From a virus, in the IMG/VR virus record IMGVR_UViG_3300011114_000900, positions 1-38,910 of that record: 38,910 nucleotides of DNA; one strand, given 5' to 3'. Position numbers and translations under genes: made by a program. Below the pieces are notes generated by a model that saw nothing but the letters and a program-made list of their open reading frames with translations, searched no databases and was not told the DNA's origin. Shown in pieces: positions 22,475 to 31,135 of the stretch (positions within the stretch are counted from its first letter, which is position 1; every line of letters starts with the position of its first letter).

Positions 22475-22497
22475 CTGCACACAAAGAGCCAAAAATA

Positions 22498-22668
22498 TCA
22501 GGTTATAATTTTTTTGAGTTTGTCGATGGTGGTTTTGACTTCGATGATCTGGTCCTCAAGTTGCATCACACCGTCGAGATCGCCCACGGCTTCAGAGTTA
22601 CGCCTAGCCAGGGCCAGCTGGTCTAGGCGCTTCTCTGCCATCGAAAGAAGATATTCGATGGTCATCAT
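22498..22668 (-). CDS. Small coiled-coil protein (56 residues)
   Basis: A 56-residue frame too short for ordinary ORF lists. It begins at an ATG pair three bases after the preceding gene's stop. It is helical throughout: M-A-E-K-R-L-D-Q-L-A-L-A-R-R-N, then a glycine-aspartate break, and L-E-D-Q-I-I-E-V-K-T-T-I-D-K-L-K-K-I-I, a good two-helix coiled coil. Small proteins of this design are frequent in phage structural modules. No close ribosome site is obvious; a GGAAGAAG lies about 14 bases upstream. The plus-strand frame here looks like its shadow. Confidence 0.6.
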   Translation of the reverse strand: MMTIEYLLSMAEKRLDQLALARRNSEAVGDLDGVMQLEDQIIEVKTTIDKLKKIIT

Positions 22669-22670
22669 GA

Positions 22671-23342
22671 TCAGATCGGGACTTCTTCCCAGGTCAGGCG
22701 GCCAACAGCACTGAAGACCGTAGACGAGGTGGTGTTGAGGAGGGCCAGGACGCCGCCGGGCGGAACGATGATGCTGCCGTCCAGATCCTCACGGCCCGAA
22801 TAGGAGGGCAGAAGGGCAGTGCTGCCCAGCGTCGTGTAGGTCAGGCCGGAGGGGCTGGGAAGCTGCGAACCGGCAGCAACCACAAGGTTGTTGGTGAGGC
22901 CCGTCAGCGCGGTAGCACCAGCAAAGCCCTTCACCTGAGAACCGGTGGCAATCAGGGTCTTGGAGTTGTAGGGCGTAAGGCCGGTCGAGATGGCACCATT
23001 GCCGGTGGAAACTGCCCACACGAAGGCACCGGGACCGGCGCCCGAAATCAGGTTGTTGCTGAAACAATTCAGCATTGCCTGAAGCACCACGGCGTTGACG
23101 GTGCTGGACGACGGATTGTAGATGCCGAGGATTGGCGTCGTCGTGGCAGTCAGCGTGATGGTGTTCGCAGACAGCGCCTGCACCGCCGTGTGGCCGGTGA
23201 AGTAGACGTTGTTTCGATAGTTCTGCTCGTAGTAGCGACCGTGCAACTCCGAAACAATGATGTCACCCTGGCGACCCTGACGCACGGGCGGGTTGACACC
23301 GTCACCGAAGTTGACCGGACCGGTGGTTCCTTGAACAAGCAT
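22671..23342 (-). CDS. Structural protein of beta-rich type
   Basis: A 223-residue protein rich in T, S, G and V with many short beta strands and no charge clusters. It contains H-G-R-Y-Y-E-Q-N-Y-R-N-N-V-Y-F-T-G, a G-I-Y-N-P-S-S-S element, and closes with S-S-T-V-F-S-A-V-G-R-L-T-W-E-E. Proteins with this organisation appear in virion modules of many podoviruses and are annotated only as hypothetical or structural. An AAAGGAGCC ribosome site precedes the ATG. Likely a minor capsid or decoration protein. Confidence 0.65.
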   Translation of the reverse strand: MLVQGTTGPVNFGDGVNPPVRQGRQGDIIVSELHGRYYEQNYRNNVYFTGHTAVQALSANTITLTATTTPILGIYNPSSSTVNAVVLQAMLNCFSNNLISGAGPGAFVWAVSTGNGAISTGLTPYNSKTLIATGSQVKGFAGATALTGLTNNLVVAAGSQLPSPSGLTYTTLGSTALLPSYSGREDLDGSIIVPPGGVLALLNTTSSTVFSAVGRLTWEEVPI

Positions 23343-23354
23343 AGCTAGGCTCCT

Positions 23355-24650
23355 TTACTGATTGAAGAGAGTGGGATCATCTCGGAAGTTTTGGCCGTCA
23401 TCCGGCATCACCGAGTTGATGCCTAGCCAGTAGGGAAGATCCGTGATCTTCGCATTCAGCAATTTCAATTCGCGCACCACGTTATTGAGGGCATCGATGA
23501 TGCCTTCCTCGGCAGGCGCGGTGGCGTCGGGCAGCGTTGCAGCCAAGCGGCCGCGAACATCGCCAGTGGCGCGCTGCACCTTGCCTTCAAGGTCAGTGAT
23601 GCCCATCAACTCAGGGGCAAAGGCGGCATTGGTGGCGCCGATCAGCGAAGTGCCCGCCGCGAGGGGGCCGACGACGCGGGTGTTGCCGCTGGTGTCTGTC
23701 AAGATGCGTCGGACGTTGGTGCCATCGCTGCCAGACATCTGGACGGGGTTGTTGGTGCTATGCGCGGCGCCGGGGGCCGTGGGGCCAAATGCGTTGACGC
23801 CAAGCTGGGCAGAAGCATTGCTAACGCCAGTACCGGCAATTTGGGTCAGGTTGATCTGAGCGTTATAAGGTATTGTGCCAAATGTTAGAGGATTTCTCCG
23901 CAGATAAACATTCCAGGTAAAGGTAGTTGTTGAGGCATTAACGCCACAGGTAAATCTTAGATACCTACCGATGACCGGGATTGAGTATATTCCATTTGTG
24001 GTAATTATGTTTGTTGCCGTAGCATATTGCTGCACGCCCGTACCAGTATGGTTAAACGCAATTGCTTTTACCCAATTTACAGAGTTCATGCTCCACTCTA
24101 TTTCAACTGGAGCAGAGCTAGATCCGGTAATTTGCTGAGCAATTACGCTTTGATACCCATCGCAGTCTATTAAAGCAAAAGTACCCGTCTCCCCAGTGTT
24201 AAATCTTGCGACGATAGGAATTACGGTTGTTTCGGTTGACGAAAGAAATGCACCATTTTTGTCTACAATCGCTTGCCGCTGAGCGCCCGTGGCGTCGCGA
24301 CCGGCAATCGGCATCGGCGTCGCCGTGTCGATTGGCAGCGGATACGACGGATGCAGGCCGACCATCTGCACGGGTTCGTCGCCCAGCAGCGCGGCGTTGG
24401 GGGCGTTGAGCGTCTCAGCAGACTGCTCGTTGACCTGCGTCGCGTCAACTTGCAGTGAGCCATTGCTGCTGATGATGGCTTCCGGCCCCTGATCAAAACG
24501 GACGGGTATCGGATTGGTAGAAGAGACATCTCCATCAGAAACGCCATCTGCCCCAAGTGTCAATTTAATGCGTTGATGCAGTACGCCGCCGATATCGTCG
24601 GCAGCGGCTGTCGCACCAGATCCTGGGGTAATTGCTACATTGTCGGCCAC
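23355..24650 (-). CDS. Structural protein with mosaic central domain
   Basis: A 431-residue protein using a GTG start right after the preceding TAA, with a GGAGG ribosome site. The N-terminus (A-D-N-V-A-I-T-P-G-S-G-A-T-A-A-A-D-D-I-G-G) is a common phage virion pattern. The centre (roughly residues 130-265) is beta-rich, with I-E-W-S-M-N-S-V-N-W and R-Y-L-R-F-T-C-G-V-N, and its DNA is visibly more A/T-rich than the flanks. The C-terminus is helical (L-N-N-V-V-R-E-L-K-L-L-N-A-K-I) and may trimerise. It is probably a fibre or capsid decoration with an exchanged domain. Confidence 0.65.
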   Translation of the reverse strand: MADNVAITPGSGATAAADDIGGVLHQRIKLTLGADGVSDGDVSSTNPIPVRFDQGPEAIISSNGSLQVDATQVNEQSAETLNAPNAALLGDEPVQMVGLHPSYPLPIDTATPMPIAGRDATGAQRQAIVDKNGAFLSSTETTVIPIVARFNTGETGTFALIDCDGYQSVIAQQITGSSSAPVEIEWSMNSVNWVKAIAFNHTGTGVQQYATATNIITTNGIYSIPVIGRYLRFTCGVNASTTTFTWNVYLRRNPLTFGTIPYNAQINLTQIAGTGVSNASAQLGVNAFGPTAPGAAHSTNNPVQMSGSDGTNVRRILTDTSGNTRVVGPLAAGTSLIGATNAAFAPELMGITDLEGKVQRATGDVRGRLAATLPDATAPAEEGIIDALNNVVRELKLLNAKITDLPYWLGINSVMPDDGQNFRDDPTLFNQ

Positions 24651-25082
24651 TTAGTCCTCCGTGATGATCGTGCCGCTCAAGATGCGGGGCGTCACACCAT
24701 TGCTGACCGCGATGTTTGGAGTCAGGGTGCCGCTATAGAGGATCTTGCCAGTTCCAGCGGAATCAGTACCGACCGAGAAGAACGCAGCAGTCGTTGTCGC
24801 TCCGCCTGTGGAAGCCGCAAAATCAAGATTTGCCGCCAGGGCAACGGTGTTGGCCGATACGACAAATGCCGCAGACGTCCTGGCCACGCTCGCGCGAACG
24901 TAGGAGGTGTAGGAGATCTCTGACGTCGATTGGTTGCCAGACTCTCCGGGATCTGCCGTGTGCAGCGCAAAATAGAACGCGGTCGCAGCGGAGGTGGATG
25001 CGTTCTGCGCGATCGTCGCAATCGTCCCGCCGTTAAAAATCAACTTCAGCAGGTCGTTCTCAAAGACATCACCCTTGGACAT
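24651..25082 (-). CDS. Phage structural protein with S-K-G-D-x-F-E-N-D-L-L start
   Basis: A 143-residue beta-rich protein. It starts S-K-G-D-V-F-E-N-D-L-L-K-L-I-F-N, a motif widely seen in phage virion proteins often called tail fibre or hypothetical. It then has A-L-H-T-A-D-P-G-E-S-G and S-Y-T-S-Y-V-R-A-S-V-A-R-T. The ATG overlaps the end of the portal gene by 14 bp. Function is not established; a minor virion component is most likely. Confidence 0.65.
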   Translation of the reverse strand: MSKGDVFENDLLKLIFNGGTIATIAQNASTSAATAFYFALHTADPGESGNQSTSEISYTSYVRASVARTSAAFVVSANTVALAANLDFAASTGGATTTAAFFSVGTDSAGTGKILYSGTLTPNIAVSNGVTPRILSGTIITED

Positions 25083-27342
25083 TGCTATCTCCTTCGTGTC
25101 TGATCGTTACCTCGCGAGGTTGAGACACGATCTTAACTTCTTTCGGACCAGTTATGGCCGTGGTCATGACCTTCATCATCTCGGCCATTTGCTTGGCGCC
25201 GTTCTCAGATGACTGGGCAACAGCCTGCTGCTGTTCGCGGCTTGCCTGTGTCCTGGCGGCCTCTGCCTCGCGCTTGACCTCGGCATCCATCATGATCTTT
25301 TCGCGATCGATCTGGGCCTGGATCTGCAACTTCATAGTTGCCAGCTCGCGCTCAAGATTCATCTTCTCCTGGGCGACCGCGCGCTCATTGGCCAGACGCA
25401 TTTCCTGGATCATGCGCTCAGACTCGATCCGCATCTGTTGCAACTGCTGATCCCCGGCAATCCTAGCCTGCTCGATCTGCGTCTGAACCTGCTGCTTCTG
25501 TTGCTCCAGCATCATCTCCTGCTGGGTACGCTGCTGCTCAAACTGAAGCTTTGCCGCCTCAACCTGGGCCTTCTGCTGTTCAGCCATAGCCTTTGGATCG
25601 GGCGGCGGAGGCGGCATTTCCTCAATGCTGCGCGGCAGCAAACCATCGATGCTGTCGATCTCCATCTCCTCAAGGAGACGGCGGGAGATCCGCAGCAAGG
25701 CGTCCTGGTTGTTGGCGATCAGAGGATTCTTCGTGGCAAACTCAAACAGGAACTGCGCCTTCTGTATTCTGGCCTGCTGGCTGGCTAGACGCGGATCTGC
25801 CACCGGCATGATCATCATGTCCTGGGCGAAGTCCTCGGCTGTGACCATTGCGGCTTGAGCGCCGTCAGGGGTCAGCGTCACAAATGCCTCATACCCACGG
25901 AAATACAGGCTGTTCAGGCGATAGATCTTGTTGAGTTCCTTCGACCAGGAATTGAGCAGGAACTCCTGAACCGATGTGAAGACCGTCAGCGCCTGGTCGA
26001 TCAACTGGCTGACCGTGTTGGGCTGAAGGACCTTGGTCACATCCCCAGACACCGCATCCGTCGTGGCGCCGATTCGCTGCGCTCGTGCCTCAAGAGCCGT
26101 CATCGCCTGCATGACAGTCGGGGGCGGGGCGGGGAACGAAAGTGTCTTGATGCCCTTCTGGATGTCGTCCGTGCTGGCAGAAACCGCCTTCAACGATCCG
26201 AGTTCGATTTTCACCGGCCCCTTGTTGATGTTCAGGCTTTCGGAGATGAACCCGGACATGTTGCCAGCGATCGACAACGTCGTGGCGTCAATGAACTGCC
26301 GCAGCAACTTGTTGATGGCGATGTTCGTGTTGCCGAGAAGGAACCCCAACCCAAACCCGTAAAAGCCGTCAGGGTTCACCAGGAACCGGTAATGGGTGTA
26401 TTCCTCAATCGGCATACGCCCGTTGGTTGGCCGCCCGGTGTTATCCACCTCGTACCGCACCTCGATCCGCAGAAGCTCCTCAGAGGTGATGTCAACCCAG
26501 ACCTTGTAGGGTTCGGCAATGCCATCGCCATCAAGGTCGAGATCGCGATGCTGCTCGATGATCTGAGCGTAGTCGTCACTCTCGGCATTGACCTGGACGA
26601 TGCCCGTATCCTGGTCGTTCTGGTCCTGGATCGGGGATCGGTACTGGCCAATTTGCATAGGATCGGGGGCCACGAGGAAGTAACCCTCGCTCGCCCGGAT
26701 CCGGCCATCATTGAGGGCTATGTGGATCAGTTCCGTCTTCCGCGGCACCTCGTCAATGTTCACCGGGCCAGCAGAATAAGGAACAAACAGGTCCTCCGCA
26801 CGCACGGGACGCACAACAATCCGGTTCATCACCGGGTCGAAATACGTCTTTGTGAAGTCGGAGCCGTGGACCGCGACGCGCAACAGCATCGCAGCCTTGT
26901 CCTCCTTGTAGGACTGCTCCTTCACAAACAGTGACCATTGAAGGTACTGGGCGACCCGCTTTGCCCTCTCCGCAGAGCCTTCAACCTGAGGCCCAACAGG
27001 GATGGCGGCAACAGGCATACGAGACGGGAAGAAAGCCTTGTACGCACGAGCCTGGAAGCTGTTGCAGGCTTCCGTGAGGATGCCAAGGCTCTCCGTGCTG
27101 CTTCCCTCCCAAGGGCGGTTTACCGGCGCGTCCTGCTGGTTGTAGACAGACACCCAGTCGGCGTGCATGGCATCCCATCCCTGCCGGGACAGGCGATCGG
27201 ACTGAAAGTCTTCGAGGCAAAGCTGCGCGATCTCGCGGCGAGCTTCCTTGTCCAGCCCCTCGGCAACATTGACCAGGAACGCGGAAAGAATCGGCCGCTT
27301 CTTGCGCTTGATCTTGCTGCTATCGCCCCGGTATTTGCTCAT
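25069..27342 (-). CDS. Portal protein
   Basis: A 757-residue protein that I assign as the portal. It has N-terminal W-D-A-M-H-A-D-W-V-S-V-Y-N and W-E-G-S-S-T-E-S segments, a T-K-T-Y-F-D-P core strand, Y-R-F-L-V-N-P-D-G-F-Y-G-F-G-L-G typical of large portals, and then A-R-A-Q-R-I-G-A. From about residue 580 a very long Q/E/R-rich coiled coil runs close to the C-terminus, matching the barrel extension of P22-type portals. The length is close to the 725 residues of P22 gp1. It sits downstream of the terminase genes with the glycan island in between. The start forms an ATGA overlap with the upstream gene. Confidence 0.85.
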   Translation of the reverse strand: MSKYRGDSSKIKRKKRPILSAFLVNVAEGLDKEARREIAQLCLEDFQSDRLSRQGWDAMHADWVSVYNQQDAPVNRPWEGSSTESLGILTEACNSFQARAYKAFFPSRMPVAAIPVGPQVEGSAERAKRVAQYLQWSLFVKEQSYKEDKAAMLLRVAVHGSDFTKTYFDPVMNRIVVRPVRAEDLFVPYSAGPVNIDEVPRKTELIHIALNDGRIRASEGYFLVAPDPMQIGQYRSPIQDQNDQDTGIVQVNAESDDYAQIIEQHRDLDLDGDGIAEPYKVWVDITSEELLRIEVRYEVDNTGRPTNGRMPIEEYTHYRFLVNPDGFYGFGLGFLLGNTNIAINKLLRQFIDATTLSIAGNMSGFISESLNINKGPVKIELGSLKAVSASTDDIQKGIKTLSFPAPPPTVMQAMTALEARAQRIGATTDAVSGDVTKVLQPNTVSQLIDQALTVFTSVQEFLLNSWSKELNKIYRLNSLYFRGYEAFVTLTPDGAQAAMVTAEDFAQDMMIMPVADPRLASQQARIQKAQFLFEFATKNPLIANNQDALLRISRRLLEEMEIDSIDGLLPRSIEEMPPPPPDPKAMAEQQKAQVEAAKLQFEQQRTQQEMMLEQQKQQVQTQIEQARIAGDQQLQQMRIESERMIQEMRLANERAVAQEKMNLERELATMKLQIQAQIDREKIMMDAEVKREAEAARTQASREQQQAVAQSSENGAKQMAEMMKVMTTAITGPKEVKIVSQPREVTIRHEGDSNVQG

Positions 27343-29291
27343 CCGTACTGGTCCTCGAAGCTAGGCAAGTTTCCCTTGGTGTTCTGCCAAAGCCACGCGA
27401 CCATGCCAGGCCCGTGCGCGTCCCAATGGATCCAAGGGCATTCGTTCAGGAACCGGCTGAAATCCTGCGCCTGACAGAGAATGTCGCGATCGGTCCAGAA
27501 CTGTTTTTTGGCCTGGCCCGCGCCGACTTCCATCAGGAAGTATTTCTCCGTGCCGTCCTGATGCCTCGCGTTCTTGTCGATCTTGGAGTCGTCAAGATGG
27601 CAAGAATCAAAGGCATAAAGCCCGATTGAACTGAATCCAAGGAACTGCCAAGCCAGGATCATAGCACGCCCGGCAGACGAAGATCCTCCCCCCATGAGGA
27701 ACTTCTTGTGGCCATCCGGCAAGACGGAGACCTCATCGGCACCGACAGCCGCATGCCATCCGACCACCCTGCCTCCGGTATCCAGCAGGCGCTTGACGGT
27801 CGAGGGGTCAACCATCGACGCGCAGAAGTAGATCACCCCCGGATGGGCCGCCGGAAGAAGATCGGCCCGCGGCTCTCCATGCGTCGAAATACCCTCGTGC
27901 GGGCGCGGATCCAGCAGGACGCAGGCATGGGGAGTAATCCCGGCATCTGTGAGTTTGCGGTGAGAGTGCTTGACGCAGAAGACAAAAGCCCCCTCGTCCA
28001 TTTCCTTACGGATGCTTGCAATCGTCTCAGGCAGTTCTAGGCTAGGGCCAGCCGAGACAATGACCGCTCGCCTGCGATGAGGTTTGGTCGATTTGACCCA
28101 TGTCTTCATCAGTTCAAGATTGGCCCTGATGTTGGCGCGGATCGTGTCATCAGCGACGCAGTTTTGCGTCTTGACCAGCATGTTTGTCTGGTAAGCGCCA
28201 TTCGTAATGGCCAGGGCGTCTTTCTTTGAGATGACCTCAAGCTCACGGTGGCGGAAGACAGATAGATCGCCGGGAAACTTCATGGTCCGATCGACAGCAA
28301 GGTGGATGTAACCGCCACCCTTGGCCATCTCAATACTGTCGAAGGCAATCAGATCTGTTTTGACGTTGTTGATCCCAAACCTGGTCGTATCGACATGGGC
28401 GCCAGCGGCGTCCTGTGAGTACCAGCCCCGGTAGATGACTCGCTTGCCGTCCAGTTTAGCGACCATCTCCCGCAGCGCTTCAACCGGTTGCATGTCGCAA
28501 TCCAGGACGAAGACACTGGCGTCGCTGTCGTGTATTTCGTCTCCAGGGCGGACGATCTTTGCCGTCTCCCCATCGATCAAACGGGCCAGGATCTCCGCAT
28601 TGGTCATCTCAACCTTGCGGTTGCCCTTTTTGTGGATAAAGTATTCATTGAGAACGGACGCCTCAAAAGCATCCAGTCCATGCGGGCCAAGTCCTGCCGG
28701 GGCCAGGTCTTCCCATACCGAATCTGCAAACTTGGTATGCGCCACTAGCATGATCATGAACGCGTGGCTGTCGTGCAACTCCTGCAACTTGAGGATGTTG
28801 TCGCTTTCGTAGAGATTGACGTAACGCTCAAGGAAGTCTTTGCCCTTGCGGCGCAGATTGAACGACATGAACCCGCACTCTGGATGCGGAGCGCTATCGG
28901 CGCGAGACAGCAGGGCGCCGTCCTTGTCCTCAGGGCATATCTTGGCCAGCAAATCGTTTGTGATCGGCGCTCTCGTTTCAACGTCTCCATCGAGCCAAAT
29001 CAGATAGTCATAGCCCTCCGCGTCCCGCAGACTTGCCTTTAGGGCAAAGACTTTGTGGCAGAACCGCAGCAGATCCTGCCGGTAATCGTACCCTGGCTTA
29101 CTGGGATCCAATGCCCGGCTCGCATGACGGGTCTTGAATGCCTTGAACTGCTCATCAAGAGACAGGTGCCAGTCCGTGATGACAAGTTTCGTGCAATTCT
29201 GGGGCCAAAACCTATCAAACGTCTCAACCCAACGTCGGCCGTAGAGTTCGTAGCCGGTGTCTGACCAGCTTGTGACGACGAGTGCCTTCAT
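27339..29291 (-). CDS. Glycosyltransferase fused to a MAF/DUF115-like domain
   Basis: A 650-residue two-domain protein. Residues 1 to about 250 are a glycosyltransferase A-like domain with a D-G-D (DxD) metal site at 101-103 in I-W-L-D-G-D-V-E-T-R. From about 408 a second domain has V-I-V-S-A-G-P-S-L, C-V-K-H-S-H-R-K-L, G-I-T-P-H-A-C-V-L-L-D-P and a G-G-G-S-S-S-A-G-R-A motif, matching the 6-hydroxymethylpterin pyrophosphokinase MptE-like/MAF group. MAF proteins transfer nonulosonic acids to flagellin. A phage carrying both domains in one polypeptide suggests glycan transfer to a protein or surface sugar. It overlaps the FkbM gene by four bases. Confidence 0.75.
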   Translation of the reverse strand: MKALVVTSWSDTGYELYGRRWVETFDRFWPQNCTKLVITDWHLSLDEQFKAFKTRHASRALDPSKPGYDYRQDLLRFCHKVFALKASLRDAEGYDYLIWLDGDVETRAPITNDLLAKICPEDKDGALLSRADSAPHPECGFMSFNLRRKGKDFLERYVNLYESDNILKLQELHDSHAFMIMLVAHTKFADSVWEDLAPAGLGPHGLDAFEASVLNEYFIHKKGNRKVEMTNAEILARLIDGETAKIVRPGDEIHDSDASVFVLDCDMQPVEALREMVAKLDGKRVIYRGWYSQDAAGAHVDTTRFGINNVKTDLIAFDSIEMAKGGGYIHLAVDRTMKFPGDLSVFRHRELEVISKKDALAITNGAYQTNMLVKTQNCVADDTIRANIRANLELMKTWVKSTKPHRRRAVIVSAGPSLELPETIASIRKEMDEGAFVFCVKHSHRKLTDAGITPHACVLLDPRPHEGISTHGEPRADLLPAAHPGVIYFCASMVDPSTVKRLLDTGGRVVGWHAAVGADEVSVLPDGHKKFLMGGGSSSAGRAMILAWQFLGFSSIGLYAFDSCHLDDSKIDKNARHQDGTEKYFLMEVGAGQAKKQFWTDRDILCQAQDFSRFLNECPWIHWDAHGPGMVAWLWQNTKGNLPSFEDQYG

Positions 29292-29893
29292 GAATGCCTC
29301 CAGGTGAAGATCTGGTCCTTGTTCACCCGTGCTGCCGGGCGATACCCCAGATTGCTGAGATAGATCGTGGTGTCGGCGTCAGGCATCTCAACGATCAGGA
29401 CCGGGTGATCCCGCCTAAGCGTCATCGCGGCCCCTTTCAAGATCGAAAACTCGCTGCCCTGGGTGTCGATCTTGATCAACTGCACATGCAGATAGTGGAA
29501 GTCGTCAATCGTGAAGACGCGAGTAGGTCCGTCATCGCCGGGGATAAAGCTCCTGGCGCCAGAGTTATGATCAGCATCGATGTTGACGTAACCCCAGCCC
29601 TGCTTCTCTCCGACCGCGGCGTGGATTGGGCGGATCCAGGGCATCTGCTTCACGTTCTCGACCAGGCAGGCGTAGTTGTCAGGATCCGGCTCAAAGGCCA
29701 GAACCTCGGCAAACTGCGACATCCTCCGTGTAAAGATGCCGACATGCGCTCCAGCGTCGATTGCCACGCCATCCATTTTCGGGACAAACGTCATCGCCAG
29801 GTCAAAGATCGGACGCTGGTAGTTCCTCACACCCCCAAAGAAGTGCTTGTCGCTCGCAGGCATGACAATGCCATCACGAATTTCCTGCCTCAC
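29288..29893 (-). CDS. FkbM-family methyltransferase
   Basis: A 201-residue SAM-dependent methyltransferase of the FkbM type, which usually methylates sugar hydroxyls in surface glycans. Seen: motif I A-I-D-A-G-A-H-V-G-I-F-T (about 44-55), E-P-D-P-D-N-Y, V-F-T-I-D-D-F, I-K-I-D-T-Q-G-S-E (the typical FkbM K-I-D-x-x-G-x-E) and L-I-V-E-M-P. The start is a GTG in a GTGA overlap with the preceding gene, with a GGGAGG site. It probably methylates a glycan made by neighbouring transferases. Confidence 0.85.
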   Translation of the reverse strand: MRQEIRDGIVMPASDKHFFGGVRNYQRPIFDLAMTFVPKMDGVAIDAGAHVGIFTRRMSQFAEVLAFEPDPDNYACLVENVKQMPWIRPIHAAVGEKQGWGYVNIDADHNSGARSFIPGDDGPTRVFTIDDFHYLHVQLIKIDTQGSEFSILKGAAMTLRRDHPVLIVEMPDADTTIYLSNLGYRPAARVNKDQIFTWRHS

Positions 29894-30630
29894 TCAAACC
29901 TCCCGCGGACTTTCATCATGTGATCGTACTCAGCCATCCACCAGCCCGAGAACGCGCAGTCACGCATGTGATCGAACCATGGACCGCCATCAGTGAAGTG
30001 CATCAGGCGCGGTTTGATCTTCCGGGACGTATGGCCAACCAGGAAGTTCCAACCGAGATCGAGGTCACCGATCTCCCTGTCCTTCAACCACTGGAACCGA
30101 TGAAGGAACGAGCCAGGCTGCGTATTGACGACCTCTGGCGTGAGCTTCTGGTTTGATGGATGTCCGCAGTTCCAGAGAATCACCGAGGACCAGTTCTTCC
30201 GCGGATAGGCCTTCTGGATCTGGTTGTCCATCTTTCGCGAACTGGTTGGCTGGTGATCGACCTTGGCTACCATCACTGCGTAGTCGTCGTTCCTGGCGGC
30301 GGCAAGCTTGCCGATGTCGTCAACCCAAAGTACGTCGCAGTCGGTAAAAAGCGCCCAGCCCTTGTAGTTCTGCAACGCCGGGACGAGGAATCGAGTGAAC
30401 GCAAACTCAGTACTGAACGGCTGCCCATCGAGGGCATCAAACATGTTGCCGCTTTCATTGACCTCCCAGCGGCGAGAGAAAAGCCCCTGATCCCTTAGGT
30501 TTTTGTGCTTCAAAGCCTGCACATAGAGCGGAATAGTCGATTTCCGTTGGGCGGAAAACATGGCGACGTCATAGGCATCCTTCTCCCTGGCGTCGAACCC
30601 TATCCAATAGGGGAATGGATCAGTCTCCAT
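29890..30630 (-). CDS. Glycosyltransferase, DxD type
   Basis: A 246-residue GT-A-like glycosyltransferase. The metal-binding motif is D-C-D-V-L-W-V-D-D-I, and a later R-K-N-W-S-S-V-I-L-W-N-C-G-H and L-M-H-F-T-D-G-G-P-W-F are typical acceptor and closing motifs in family-8-like transferases of phages and bacteria. The N-terminal I-G-F-D-A-R-E-K-D-A-Y fits the nucleotide-binding start. It overlaps the upstream methyltransferase gene by 11 bp. Donor and acceptor sugars cannot be told from sequence. Confidence 0.8.
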   Translation of the reverse strand: METDPFPYWIGFDAREKDAYDVAMFSAQRKSTIPLYVQALKHKNLRDQGLFSRRWEVNESGNMFDALDGQPFSTEFAFTRFLVPALQNYKGWALFTDCDVLWVDDIGKLAAARNDDYAVMVAKVDHQPTSSRKMDNQIQKAYPRKNWSSVILWNCGHPSNQKLTPEVVNTQPGSFLHRFQWLKDREIGDLDLGWNFLVGHTSRKIKPRLMHFTDGGPWFDHMRDCAFSGWWMAEYDHMMKVRGRFE

Positions 30631-31135
30631 CGAACACGATCTCCAGCTTGGCCGGGTACTTCGGCAGCATGAGGGGAAGTGCGTCGAACATGCCGTACCA
30701 CCAATCCGGTGACTGAACTGTCAGATGGGCGTTTCTCCCATCGGGCAAGGTCTTCTTGGCCTTGCGGGTGGAGATGGCAAAGAACGCAAACTTGTCGGCC
30801 CTTATCACAGCCTCAAAAATTGCGGCCATGATCTCCGTGCCCTCAAGATGCTCTAGAACATCGCAGCAGATCACGCCATCAAATGGCCGCATCGGATGAG
30901 GCAGCTTGTCGATTCCGAGAACCGCAGGATCGTACAGGACGGGCTTTGCCACACCCCACTCCTCGTGAAGCTTCTGCTCGTCGTACTGCATTCCCTTCCC
31001 GCTGCCAAAGTCGAGAAGCGTTTTTGCGCCATGCTTGTCGATTAGAGCCTTGATTGCGGGCGACCACTTCGCCGTGCTGTGGCCGGGAAAGTATCCCGAT
31101 TCGTGCATCTGCCTGTAGAGATCAATGTTTTTCAT
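30620..31135 (-). CDS. Class I SAM methyltransferase
   Basis: A 171-residue Rossmann-type methyltransferase. Motif I is L-L-D-F-G-S-G-K-G-M, then F-D-G-V-I-C-C-D-V-L-E-H-L, the usual D-V-L-E-H motif of sugar and small-molecule methyltransferases. I use the ATG at 31135, which forms an ATGA overlap with the upstream gene and starts with a helix carrying Y-R-Q-M-H. The target is unknown; island context suggests a sugar or lipid-linked intermediate. Confidence 0.8.
   Translation of the reverse strand: MKNIDLYRQMHESGYFPGHSTAKWSPAIKALIDKHGAKTLLDFGSGKGMQYDEQKLHEEWGVAKPVLYDPAVLGIDKLPHPMRPFDGVICCDVLEHLEGTEIMAAIFEAVIRADKFAFFAISTRKAKKTLPDGRNAHLTVQSPDWWYGMFDALPLMLPKYPAKLEIVFDGD

Noticed and set aside
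22460-22714. 84-residue plus-strand frame
   Set aside because: Antisense to the 56-residue coiled-coil gene; low-quality composition.
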